Source: Acidobacteriota bacterium (GTDB taxonomy: Bacteria > Acidobacteriota > Blastocatellia > Pyrinomonadales > Pyrinomonadaceae). Taken from it: a stretch of DNA of 8,076 nucleotides. The position numbers and the translations under genes were made by a program. Below, piece by piece: positions 1 to 5,671 of the stretch; within the stretch, counting starts at the first letter, position 1; each line of letters opens with the position of its first letter. The stretch covers positions 1 to 8,076 of the forward strand of contig JACCYR010000329.1 of the NCBI GenBank assembly GCA_013696385.1, written 5' to 3'. The notes under the pieces were generated by a model. That model was not told the DNA's origin and searched no databases. It saw only the letters and a program-made list of their open reading frames with translations.

Positions 1-248
1 GTAAGTTTGAGAATTTGCCGGATTGACCAAATTTTTCCGTTATCACGAAGTTCGACGCGGTCAACCGCGATTTTTTCATCAACGAAATCAGTAAGTTCAA
101 TAATTTCCGCGCTTGACTTGCCGATTAACGCGGTAGTTTTCGCTTGCGGAAATTTTCCCCGAATCGCAGACAAAGCGGGCAAACTCAAGATAACATCGCC
201 AAGCTGCCCAAAATTGATGATTAAAATATTTTGCGGATTAAAATTCAA
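1..248 (-). CDS. GT9 (heptosyltransferase-like) glycosyltransferase, 5' part only
   Basis: The reverse strand from 248 to the window edge reads without a stop for 82 codons. After a short lead comes NILIINFGQLGDVILSLPA, then a run containing LSAIRGKFPQAKTTALIG and FVDEKIAVDR. The pattern of a beta strand, a glycine-rich turn G(Q/S)xGDV(I/V)xxLP and a helix with R..(F/Y)P is the N-terminal hallmark of glycosyltransferase family 9 (ADP-heptose:LPS heptosyltransferases and relatives), which add sugars to lipopolysaccharide or other glycans on the inner face of the cytoplasmic membrane. The rest of the protein, including the donor-binding C-terminal domain, lies outside the window, so the acceptor cannot be named. 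No ATG is in frame near the domain; TTG at 248-246 is the best start, with GGAA about 10 nt upstream, and gives six residues before the first beta strand. The start is less certain than the family. Confidence 0.85.
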   Translation of the reverse strand, partial: MNFNPQNILIINFGQLGDVILSLPALSAIRGKFPQAKTTALIGKSSAEIIELTDFVDEKIAVDRVELRDNGKIWSIRQILKL

Positions 249-257
249 GAGTAAAAG

Positions 258-364
258 ATTCCAAATTCCAAATTCCAGATTCCAGATTTAAAATTAAAAG
301 TGTAAAATTGATTTCGATTATTGGACTTTTAAAGCCAATTCAATTTTTATTTGGAATCTGGAAT
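258..364. repeat. Heptamer repeat ATTCCAR x4 with two inverted copies
   Basis: Four head-to-tail heptamers lie at 258-264, 265-271, 272-278 and 279-285 (ATTCCAA, ATTCCAA, ATTCCAG, ATTCCAG). Two exact reverse complements, TTGGAAT and CTGGAAT, follow at 351-357 and 358-364. The 13 bases at 272-284 pair perfectly with 352-364, leaving a loop of about 67 nt that holds AT-rich sequence with no gene. The element fills the gap between the GNAT stop codon, which begins two bases after the right arm, and the glycosyltransferase start. It has the form of a short tandemly repeated repetitive (STRR-like) element. No U-tract follows it in the leftward direction of transcription, so it is not a classic terminator. 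Confidence 0.8.
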
Positions 365-365
365 G

Positions 366-812
366 TTAATAAGCATTTGGCGAAGTTTTTTCCATCCAGC
401 GGTCGGGAAATTTCAGCGCGGTAAATTCAAATTTTTCGTAAAGCGCGTGCGCGTCTTTGGTTGCCAGAATCCAACGCCGAAATCCCTGCAAATCGGGATG
501 TTCAATTATGACTTGCATCAGCCATTTGCTCAAACCTTGCCCGCGAAATTCTTCCAAAATAAAAACGTCGCCGAGATAAGCAAACGTCCCATAATCGGTT
601 ACAACACGCGCAAAGCCAACTAGATTTTCGCCTTTATAGACACCAAAAGGCAAGGAATTTTTTATCGCTGTTGCGGTTTGCTCTTTTGTGCGTTCTTTTG
701 CCCAGTAAGATTCTTCCCGTAAAAATTTGTGAATCGCGTCAATTTGCAACGAAGCGTGGTCTGTGCTGATTGTGTATTCGCCGTTTTGCCATTCGTGATT
801 TCCAATGCTCAT
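366..812 (-). CDS. GNAT-family N-acetyltransferase
   Basis: A 148-residue protein, the normal size for a single-domain GCN5-related N-acetyltransferase, which moves the acetyl group of acetyl-CoA to an amine. Beta strands 2-4 are visible around NLVGFARVVTDYGTFAYLGD (residues 63-82). Strand 4 runs into the acetyl-CoA pyrophosphate loop EEFRGQGLSKWLM (87-99), which matches the motif A pattern R/QxxGxG/A. The C-terminal ALYEKFEF (123-130) is the usual motif B, and Tyr125 sits where many GNATs have the general acid. The substrate cannot be read from the sequence; small stand-alone GNATs of this shape act on varied amines. The start ATG at 812 has only a weak ribosome site (TTTAAG). The gene lies 45 bp downstream of the zinc-ribbon gene on the same strand, so the two may share a transcript. 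Confidence 0.88.
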   Translation of the reverse strand: MSIGNHEWQNGEYTISTDHASLQIDAIHKFLREESYWAKERTKEQTATAIKNSLPFGVYKGENLVGFARVVTDYGTFAYLGDVFILEEFRGQGLSKWLMQVIIEHPDLQGFRRWILATKDAHALYEKFEFTALKFPDRWMEKTSPNAY

Positions 813-857
813 TTACTTAAAAACTGTCTGATGAAAAATTTTGCATTATTCATAAAA

Positions 858-1073
858 TTATTCCGTCTGAAACCGTGCCTTGCAATTCGGACATTCAATC
901 ATTCGTTTCTTGCCGCTAATCGGAATCGTCGGCACAAGAAAAAACAGCGTGATAAATCGCATTCCGGTTTTTTCGGTAAATTGTGCGAGCGTTCCACAAC
1001 TGCTACAACGAATCGTTTCGTTTGTCTTTTGCGAACCCCAAGTAATAAATTTTGTGCCGAGGATTAAAAACAT
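858..1073 (-). CDS. Small zinc-ribbon protein with a hydrophobic segment
   Basis: A 71-residue protein with two CxxC knuckles, CSSC at residues 23-26 and CPNC at 61-64, which should bind one zinc ion. Between them lies a hydrophobic stretch, RFITLFFLVPTIPIS (39-53), and the N-terminus MFLILGTKF is also hydrophobic. This order (hydrophobic N-terminus, CxxCG, aromatic-rich FF.P..P.. segment, CxxC) matches the small zinc-ribbon family often annotated zinc_ribbon_15, whose role is not known. Family members I know of are usually somewhat longer, so this one is compact but complete in its metal site. It may sit on the membrane or simply have a hydrophobic core. The ATG at 1073 has no good Shine-Dalgarno sequence. 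It precedes the GNAT gene on the same strand by 45 bp. Confidence 0.72.
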   Translation of the reverse strand: MFLILGTKFITWGSQKTNETIRCSSCGTLAQFTEKTGMRFITLFFLVPTIPISGKKRMIECPNCKARFQTE

Positions 1074-1098
1074 ATTAAGAGGATTTTACTTTATTTGG

Positions 1099-1266
1099 TT
1101 ATAAAATCACAAAAAAGATTTCGACTTCCTTTTTTGATTTAAGGCGAATGATAGTTTTTTCATCCCGAAATCTTTTCAAAAACGCTTCAACCTTGGGCTT
1201 GGTGCGATTCGGATAATCCCAAATGCACTTAAAAAACTCAAAATCGAACTTTTCGTCACAGCCTCT
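1099..1266 (-). other. Start-less open frame right after eno; possible gene relic
   Basis: After the eno stop codon TAA (1269-1267) the same frame stays open for 55 codons, to a TAA at 1101-1099. The translation looks protein-like: it starts RGCDEKFDFEFFKC, continues IWDYPNRTKPKVEAFLKRF, then RDEKTIIRLKSKKEVEIFF, with an amphipathic, Lys/Glu-rich composition. No ATG or GTG occurs in its first 30 codons, and the first TTG (1179-1177) would leave only 26 residues. There is no separate ribosome site. It could be a readthrough tail on enolase, the 3' remnant of a decayed gene, or chance in an AT-rich gap. I recognise no family. It covers almost all of the 193 bp between eno and the zinc-ribbon gene. 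Confidence 0.25.
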
Positions 1267-2553
1267 TTATTTAATTTGATAAAACGCTTTTCTGCCCAAG
1301 TAACGTGCCGCGCTTCCCAAATCTTCCTCGATCCGTAATAGTTGATTATATTTTGCGATTCTATCAGAACGCGAAAGCGAACCCGTTTTTATTTGTCCGG
1401 CATTGGTCGCAACCGCCAAATCAGCGATAAACGAATCTTCCGTTTCCCCGGAACGATGTGAGATAATGGCGGTCATTTTATTGGTTTTGGCGAGTTCGAT
1501 TGTGTCGAGAGTTTCGGTCAAAGTCCCGATTTGATTGACTTTTATCAAAATCGAGTTTGCCGCGTCCATCTCAATTCCTTTTTGCAGAAATTTGACGTTG
1601 GTAACGAACAAGTCATCGCCGACGAGTTGGATTTTATCGCCGATTTTTTCGGTAATTTTTTTCCAGCCGTCCCAATCATTTTCCGCCATTCCGTCTTCAA
1701 TGGAAATTATCGGATATTTTTTCGTCCAATCCACCCAATATGCGACCATTTCATCGCTTGAGAGGTTGCGTCCGTCCGACTTTTTAAAAACGTAATTTGT
1801 GCCGTCAAAAAATTCGCTCGCCGCTGGGTCGAGTGCCAGCATAATATCTTCGCCTGCCGAATAACCGGCTTTTTCTATCGCTTCGAGAATCGTTTCAATC
1901 GCTTCTTCATTTGATTTCAGATTCGGCGCAAAACCGCCTTCGTCGCCGACGCTCGTTGCATAACCGCGAGATTTTAGAACCGATTTCAGATTATGAAAAA
2001 TCTCCGCTCCGGCGCGTAAGGCTTCCGAAAAACTTTCCGCGCCGACCGGCATAATCATAAATTCCTGAAAATCTACATTATTGTCGGCGTGTGCGCCGCC
2101 GTTGATGATGTTCATCATCGGCACGGGCAAAGTTTTCGCGTTCACACCGCCGATATAGCGGTAAAGCGGCAATTTCAAAAAGGCGGCGGCGGCGCGTGCC
2201 GTTGCTAAAGAAACGGCTAAAAGCGCGTTTGCGCCCAGATTAGATTTATTTTCGGTTGCGTCCAAGGCAACTAATGTTTCATCAATCAAGGTTTGGTCAA
2301 GCGCATTAAGACCTTCAATTTCGTAGGAAATTTTTTCGACGACGTTTTCGACAGCATTTTCGACACCTTTGCCAAGATAACGCGCGTTGTCGCCGTCGCG
2401 CAGTTCGACGGCTTCGTTTTCGCCGGTTGATGCACCGCTTGGAACGGCGGCTCTGCCGGTCGTTCCGTTCTCCAAAATAATTTCTGCTTCGATAGTCGGG
2501 TTTCCGCGCGAATCCGGAATTTCACGCGCCCAGACTTGTTCGATTAAACTCAT
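1267..2553 (-). CDS. eno: Enolase (phosphopyruvate hydratase)
   Basis: A 428-residue enolase, full length for the family. It converts 2-phosphoglycerate to phosphoenolpyruvate in glycolysis and in gluconeogenesis, in the cytoplasm and usually as a dimer or octamer. The N-terminal ARE(I)xDSRGNPT motif is at residues 9-20 and the substrate loop PSGASTGENEA at 38-48. His155 lies in NGGAHADN. The catalytic pair is Glu205 (GDEGG) and Lys338 in the enolase signature LIKVNQIGTLTE. The Mg ligands are Asp242, Glu286 (SIEDG) and Asp313 (VGDDL). SHRSGET (365-371) and Lys389 complete the active site. An in-frame opening upstream would add 58 residues, but it is a translation of the repeat at 2601-2710. 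The ATG at 2553 aligns with known enolase N-termini and has AGGAG 10 nt upstream. lipB lies upstream on the same strand. Confidence 0.98.
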   Translation of the reverse strand: MSLIEQVWAREIPDSRGNPTIEAEIILENGTTGRAAVPSGASTGENEAVELRDGDNARYLGKGVENAVENVVEKISYEIEGLNALDQTLIDETLVALDATENKSNLGANALLAVSLATARAAAAFLKLPLYRYIGGVNAKTLPVPMMNIINGGAHADNNVDFQEFMIMPVGAESFSEALRAGAEIFHNLKSVLKSRGYATSVGDEGGFAPNLKSNEEAIETILEAIEKAGYSAGEDIMLALDPAASEFFDGTNYVFKKSDGRNLSSDEMVAYWVDWTKKYPIISIEDGMAENDWDGWKKITEKIGDKIQLVGDDLFVTNVKFLQKGIEMDAANSILIKVNQIGTLTETLDTIELAKTNKMTAIISHRSGETEDSFIADLAVATNAGQIKTGSLSRSDRIAKYNQLLRIEEDLGSAARYLGRKAFYQIK

Positions 2554-2563
2554 TAAATAATTG

Positions 2564-2569
2564 CTCCTA
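2564..2569 (-). promoter_or_regulatory. Ribosome binding site that fixes the eno start
   Basis: TAGGAG on the reverse strand lies 10 nt upstream of the ATG at 2553. It decides against the longer in-frame start near 2727, which has no such site and would translate a repeat. Confidence 0.8.
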
Positions 2570-2600
2570 AAATAAATTTGTAAAAACTCCCGACAAAAGT

Positions 2601-2710
2601 TTTCTTTGCGCCTTTGCACCTTTGCGGGAGAAATTTTTTCCAAATAAAACAGGCAGTAGATAAAAAGCAATTCTTTTTTATTTCCCGCCAAGATGCAAAG
2701 GCGCACAGAA
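2601..2710. repeat. Mirrored octamer element (CTTTGCRS units) between lipB and eno
   Basis: The left arm has three octamers in tandem: CTTTGCGC (2604-2611), CTTTGCAC (2612-2619) and CTTTGCGG (2620-2627), followed by GAGAAA. The right arm (2681-2710) reads TTTCCCGCCAAGATGCAAAG then GCGCACAGAA, which is nearly the reverse complement of the left arm. The core TGCGCCTTTGCA (2607-2618) matches 2694-2705 exactly, and the full match is about 27 of 32 positions with small gaps. The 47 bp between the arms is AT-rich and holds nothing I recognise. Its translations (for example SRQDAKAHRR from the right arm) are of a type often seen as spurious proteins in many bacterial genomes, which suggests a widespread repeat family. 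In a lipB-eno mRNA it could fold into a long hairpin about 50 nt before the eno start. Confidence 0.82.
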
Positions 2711-2723
2711 GGGGAAAGAAAAA

Positions 2724-3395
2724 TCACTTCGTTATTTTCAATTCTTGGTTTTCTTCAACAAAATGCCCGAAAATTTTCGCAAAATTGGCGATGATTTTGT
2801 CTTCGACTTCCGCTAAAGACAGTTCGCGCCCAAGCAGTCTTTCCATCGAAGTTACCGGCTCGCCTTCGCAAGCGATTATCCAATTGAAAAAACTTAAATC
2901 GGTATTTACATTAAGCGCGAAACCATGCGTCGTTACCCAACGCTTGATGTGAACACCGATTGCTGCTATCTTTCCTTCCTTTGTATGAACACCCGTCAAA
3001 CCTTCGATTCTAAAAGCCTCAATCGAAAAATCAGCCATCGCGCGGATTAAAACCTCTTCCAAATCGCGGACGTATTTATGCACATCTTCGCGGTCAGGTG
3101 AAAGATTGACAATCGGATAACCAACAATCTGCCCAATCCCGTGATACGTAACTTTTCCGCCGCGATTTGTTTCAAAAACCGAAACATCCAATGTTTTGAG
3201 CATTTCCACGGTTGCCAAAACACCGTCGGTTTTGGCGCGTCGTCCGAGCGTGAAAGTGTGCGGATGTTCCAAAAGCAGCAGAAAATCTGGCTCGCGCTTT
3301 TCGATTACTTCCTGCTCGATTTCCTTTTGCAGACGCAAACCTTTGTCGTAAGCAAAGCGTCCAAGACGGCAAACTTGTAATTGTCTTTTCAGCAT
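2724..3395 (-). CDS. lipB: Octanoyltransferase LipB (lipoate biosynthesis)
   Basis: A 223-residue LipB, the usual length. It moves the octanoyl group from octanoyl-acyl carrier protein to a lysine of lipoate-dependent proteins such as the E2 subunits of pyruvate and 2-oxoglutarate dehydrogenase and GcvH; LipA then adds sulfur. The family motifs are in order: LLLEHPHTFTLGRRA (40-54), RGGKVTYHGIGQIVGYP (78-94), GKIAAIGVHI with the catalytic Lys142, HGFALNVNTDLSFF (157-170) and the acyl-thioester Cys176 in IIACEGEPVTSM. Both catalytic residues are present, so the enzyme should be active. The ATG at 3395 fits family N-termini; its ribosome site (AAAG) is weak. A TATCAT box on the reverse strand (3411-3406) is a possible -10 element, but no convincing -35 goes with it. 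No lipA is in the window; eno follows after 170 bp. Confidence 0.96.
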   Translation of the reverse strand: MLKRQLQVCRLGRFAYDKGLRLQKEIEQEVIEKREPDFLLLLEHPHTFTLGRRAKTDGVLATVEMLKTLDVSVFETNRGGKVTYHGIGQIVGYPIVNLSPDREDVHKYVRDLEEVLIRAMADFSIEAFRIEGLTGVHTKEGKIAAIGVHIKRWVTTHGFALNVNTDLSFFNWIIACEGEPVTSMERLLGRELSLAEVEDKIIANFAKIFGHFVEENQELKITK

Positions 3396-3425
3396 CTTTA
3401 ATTTGATGATAGAATTTTCTCGACA

Positions 3426-3457
3426 AATTTACGAATTTACAAAATTACAAATTATGA
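3426..3457. repeat. AT-rich octamer repeat at the divergent lipB / 3454 start region
   Basis: Units of eight bases follow each other: AATTTACG (3426-3433), AATTTACA (3434-3441), AAATTACA (3442-3449) and a decayed AATTATGA (3450-3457), which contains the start codon of the next gene. The repeat fills more than half of the 58-bp space between the divergent genes, so it must overlap whatever promoter or leader they use. It shows no inverted copy nearby, unlike the other repeats of this window. Confidence 0.55.
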
Positions 3458-3993
3458 AAATCAATAAAAACTTAATGAAGTTCGTCATAATTCTTATGTG
3501 CTTGCTTTGTTTGAATTTTACGGTGGACGCGCAAAAACGCCGAACTTCAAGAAAAAAGACGAAAACTCCGGCAGCAACTTCCACCATTCCGCCGTCAAAT
3601 ATCGAAATCAAAAACGGCGCGGGCAAGGTGGCAATCCAGATAAAAAATCTGACAAAGTTTATTTATGTGCTGGGCGGCGTGGCAAAAAGCATTGAAGACA
3701 TTGATAAAGATGCTAAAACGAGCAAGTTTTCGCAGGCAACATTAAACAAAAACACTGAAAATAAACAAAGATTAATTCAAAGCATTAGAAATTTTCGTGC
3801 CGGGCTGATCGCCTTGGAAATCGAATTTCGCACGAAACCCGCGCTCAGAAATTACCTTTTTCCGATTCAGGGAATTTCCGACATCAGCGGCACTGCCGAA
3901 GAGCAGTCAACGGCGGGTCAATTTACCGAATCCGGCAAAACGCTTCTGCTTGTCGTTGAAAAATTGGCAGATACATTGGCAGCTTTGCCGTAG
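3454..3993 (+). CDS. Exported protein of unknown function, 179 residues
   Basis: I do not recognise a family. The protein starts MKINKNLMKFVIILMCLLCL and has a clear Sec signal peptide (basic start, hydrophobic core about 9-20, probable cut after FTVDA, before Gln27). There is no lipobox at the cut, so it is probably soluble in the periplasm. The mature part opens with a strongly basic stretch, KRRTSRKKTKTPAA (28-41), then a Ser/Thr/Pro spacer, and then about 130 residues of predicted helix without cysteines. The frame is open further upstream, but the added residues would translate the octamer repeat; the ATG at 3454 puts the signal peptide at the N-terminus. No Shine-Dalgarno is visible, unlike the next gene. 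The ATG at 3475 is an alternative start. The basic segment could bind nucleic acid, polyanionic sugars or membrane phosphate groups, which is inference only. Confidence 0.75.
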   Translation: MKINKNLMKFVIILMCLLCLNFTVDAQKRRTSRKKTKTPAATSTIPPSNIEIKNGAGKVAIQIKNLTKFIYVLGGVAKSIEDIDKDAKTSKFSQATLNKNTENKQRLIQSIRNFRAGLIALEIEFRTKPALRNYLFPIQGISDISGTAEEQSTAGQFTESGKTLLLVVEKLADTLAALP

Positions 3994-4009
3994 GTAAATT
4001 GCATAAATC

Positions 4010-4060
4010 AAAAAAAGAAGCAGGGTGAACTTTTTGCGACGATTCACTTTGGCTGTCTTC
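4010..4060 (-). terminator. Leftward intrinsic terminator-like hairpin
   Basis: GAAG (4017-4020) pairs with CTTC (4057-4060), CAG (4021-4023) with CTG (4053-4055) past one bulged base, and GTGAA (4025-4029) with TTCAC (4043-4047), around a 13-nt loop. On the reverse strand the stem is followed at once by seven U (complement of 4016-4010). In the rightward direction no U-tract follows, so this is a terminator for a leftward transcript. No leftward gene ends here. Confidence 0.5.
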
Positions 4061-4083
4061 CTCTGCCTAGTTACACGCCGGAG

Positions 4084-4108
4084 TTTGAACAAAAACACTT
4101 TGTTCAAA
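4084..4108. other. Perfect 10-bp hairpin, 5-nt loop
   Basis: TTTGAACAAA (4084-4093) and TTTGTTCAAA (4099-4108) are exact reverse complements around the loop AACAC. No U-tract follows on either strand, so it is not a usual terminator. It may be a stem of a structured RNA or a protein-binding palindrome. Confidence 0.65.
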
Positions 4109-4222
4109 ACGTAGCTATCAACAAATATAAACTGAAAAAAAACAAAAGTTTGCAGCGCACAATACATTTTCAATTGATTGTTTGAAAATTTTAAGTATCT
4201 TTTTGCATTGTCATAATCATTG

Positions 4223-4251
4223 ATTATAAAGTGGATACAGAAAACTTTTAA
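4223..4251 (-). promoter_or_regulatory. Possible leftward promoter in the 3994-4333 gap
   Basis: On the reverse strand a perfect TATAAT (4228-4223) is preceded, after a 17-bp spacer, by TTAAAA (4251-4246), four of six matches to TTGACA. The start point would be near 4216. AT-rich sequence gives such boxes by chance, so support comes mainly from the terminator downstream. Confidence 0.35.
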
Positions 4252-4258
4252 ATTTCTC

Positions 4259-4287
4259 TTGTAATTTTTTACCATATAGTATATAAA
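4259..4287 (+). promoter_or_regulatory. Likely promoter of the GYxx / glycine-zipper gene
   Basis: TTGTAA (4259-4264), a 17-bp spacer and TATAAA (4282-4287) match the housekeeping sigma consensus at four and five of six positions. Transcription would begin near 4294, giving a leader of about 40 nt that contains the strong ribosome site AAGGAG (4322-4327), 6 nt before the ATG. Confidence 0.5.
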
Positions 4288-4333
4288 TCTAAGCTGGCAA
4301 ACCTTTTCTTACTTTCTTAATAAGGAGATTATA

Positions 4334-5503
4334 ATGAAGCGGACTAGAAGTTTTTTAGTAACTTTTCTGAGTATTTCCCTTGTATTTGCGTCTTTCCTGA
4401 GCTTAGCAATCCAAAGTGTTTCCGCCCAAGACTCAGGCATCGCAATCCAACGTGGTTATCGAACCGGTTATTCGGATGGCTATATGTCCGGTTATCGCGA
4501 CGTGATTGACAACGCCGCAAAAAGCTATGATAAACACAGCGAATATGCCAAAGCCGATCGCGCCTATAATAAAGATTACGGTGCGTTGGAAGATTATCGC
4601 GACGGTTATCAGCAAGGATTTGAAACCGGCTACAATACGGGATTTGAGAAACGCTCGTTTGATGCGACCATTCCGGCTGGATTAAATAAACGCGGCATTG
4701 TCGCAGTAAAAACAACCGTTGAAACTCCGGCGGCGCAAACAACAGTTAGTGAAAATAACTCTGTCAATGCGGCAACCGAACCAGTTGCAGACAATCGTGC
4801 TGAAGAACAAGTTATCGTAACCGCGCCGACTGAAGCAGTCGTAGATGCCGCAAATACAACGGCAATTACTGCGCCAACTACGGCAGTGGCGAACACTGAC
4901 GAACAACCGCCATTGATGACAAATAAAACGGAAAGAGCCGTTCTTACGATAAATGACGGGACAACAATGCTTATCCCGACAGATACCGAGTTAATTGTCG
5001 AACTGCTCAACGATATTAGTACGGAACAAAGCCGCGAAGGCGACAAATTTACGGCGCGTGTTATCTCGCCAAATGAAATTGGCGGCGCGATTATTGAAGG
5101 CAGAGTTTCCAAAATTCAAAAGCCCGGCAGAATAAAACGTCGTTCGGAAGTTCTTCTGTCATTTGACCGCATTGTTTTGACCGACAGTCGCTGGAGTAAT
5201 TTCAATGCGCTTTTGACCGAAGTTTTGCCAACCAAAGGCGACAACGTCAAGCGCGTTGACATCGAAGGCACGGTCGAAGGCAGAAGTTCGGTTAAAGATG
5301 ACAGCATCAAAATCGGCGCGACGACCGGAACGGGCTTAATTATCGGCGCAATTGCCGGAGGTCCGGTCGGCGCGGCGGTCGGCGCGGCGGTTGGTGCGGG
5401 TGTTGGTGTCGGCGCGGTGGTTGTCGAGCGCGGAAAACACATTCGGCTCAACAAAAACCAGCAGCTTCGCATCAAATCCGCCTATGATACGCAGATAAGA
5501 TGA
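4334..5503 (+). CDS. Exported protein with GYxx repeats, VirB10-like beta domain (tentative) and glycine zipper
   Basis: 389 residues in four parts. A Sec signal peptide (1-31, cut after SVSA) is followed by two blocks of four GYxx repeats: RGYRTGYSDGYMSGY (40-54) and DGYQQGFETGYNTGF (90-104), joined by a Tyr- and charge-rich segment. Next is an Ala/Thr/Val linker (about 125-200). Residues 203-320 look beta-rich, with IPTDTELIVELLNDIST and GAIIEGRVSKIQKPGR, which recall the 'high-cost value / inhibitor-proof' style beta domains of TrbI/VirB10-like and related envelope proteins; this likeness is weak. A glycine zipper follows (328-365, repeated GAAVG and GVGVG), typical of membrane-inserting helical hairpins, and the end RGKHIRLNKNQQLRIK is basic. 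It is likely an envelope protein anchored in a membrane by the zipper. I recall similar proteins in Acidobacteriota but no known function. It has its own promoter and a strong ribosome site. Confidence 0.82.
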   Translation: MKRTRSFLVTFLSISLVFASFLSLAIQSVSAQDSGIAIQRGYRTGYSDGYMSGYRDVIDNAAKSYDKHSEYAKADRAYNKDYGALEDYRDGYQQGFETGYNTGFEKRSFDATIPAGLNKRGIVAVKTTVETPAAQTTVSENNSVNAATEPVADNRAEEQVIVTAPTEAVVDAANTTAITAPTTAVANTDEQPPLMTNKTERAVLTINDGTTMLIPTDTELIVELLNDISTEQSREGDKFTARVISPNEIGGAIIEGRVSKIQKPGRIKRRSEVLLSFDRIVLTDSRWSNFNALLTEVLPTKGDNVKRVDIEGTVEGRSSVKDDSIKIGATTGTGLIIGAIAGGPVGAAVGAAVGAGVGVGAVVVERGKHIRLNKNQQLRIKSAYDTQIR

Positions 5504-5505
5504 AT

Positions 5506-5568
5506 AATTACGAATTAATAATCATGAGATTGTTTATTGCTCAACACCGTAATTCGTGATTCGTAATT
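5506..5568. repeat. Mirrored heptamer element (ATTCGTR units) after the glycine-zipper gene
   Basis: Two heptamers in tandem, ATTCGTG (5552-5558) and ATTCGTA (5559-5565), then ATT. An inverted copy, AATTACGAAT (5506-5515), lies just after the stop codon and pairs exactly with 5559-5568 across a 43-nt spacer. It has the same plan as the ATTCCAR element at 258-364 with a different unit. No U-tract follows, so termination here is unlikely to be intrinsic. Confidence 0.7.
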
Positions 5569-5606
5569 GACTAATGCTTTGGCGGAAACCGAGTTTTGCG
5601 CCCTTT

Positions 5607-5671
5607 TGATCCGCGAAATTTAGCAAAGTTTTTTTCTCTCCTTATTTGACTTTGCCAGATTTCGTGGATTA
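5607..5671 (+). terminator. Long hairpin with T-rich tail ending at the SAM hydrolase start
   Basis: 5607-5629 and 5649-5671 form a stem of 23 positions with one mismatch (A5622-C5656) and three G-U pairs, around a 19-nt pyrimidine-rich loop. The stem begins TGATCCGCGAAATTTAGC. Eight T (5672-5679), one A and seven T (5681-5687) follow, and the ATG begins at 5689. As a rightward intrinsic terminator it would end transcripts of the glycine-zipper gene. It would equally block readthrough into the SAM hydrolase gene, so that gene must start its own transcript or relieve the hairpin. Confidence 0.7.

Larger units (their letters stand above)
4010..4216 (-). ncRNA. Candidate small RNA of about 205 nt in the 3994-4333 gap
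   Basis: The 340-bp gap has no convincing gene. A leftward promoter-like pair (4251-4223) and the leftward terminator (4060-4010) would bound an RNA starting near 4216. It would contain a perfect 10-bp hairpin (4084-4108) and a purine-rich stretch AGGCAGAGGAAG just before the terminator stem. I match it to no riboswitch or RNA family. A reverse frame of 122 codons crosses the region, but it runs into the 3' end of the exported-protein gene and has a low-complexity, unconvincing translation. The call rests only on the arrangement of promoter-like and terminator-like signals. Confidence 0.3.

Noticed and set aside
2554..2727. In-frame N-terminal extension of enolase by 58 residues
   Set aside because: It translates the mirrored repeat, has no homology to enolase N-termini, and a good ribosome site stands before the ATG at 2553.
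2614..2952. Forward frame of 112 codons overlapping lipB's 3' end
   Set aside because: It starts in the repeat and runs antisense to conserved LipB sequence; no family resemblance.
3907..4275. Reverse-strand frame of 122 codons across the 3994-4333 gap
   Set aside because: It overlaps the 3' end of the exported-protein gene, has an aromatic- and basic-rich low-quality translation, and crosses a terminator-like hairpin.
4630..5112. Reverse-strand frame of 160 codons inside the glycine-zipper gene
   Set aside because: It is a shadow of the Ala/Thr/Val-rich linker; the forward frame has signal peptide, promoter and ribosome site.
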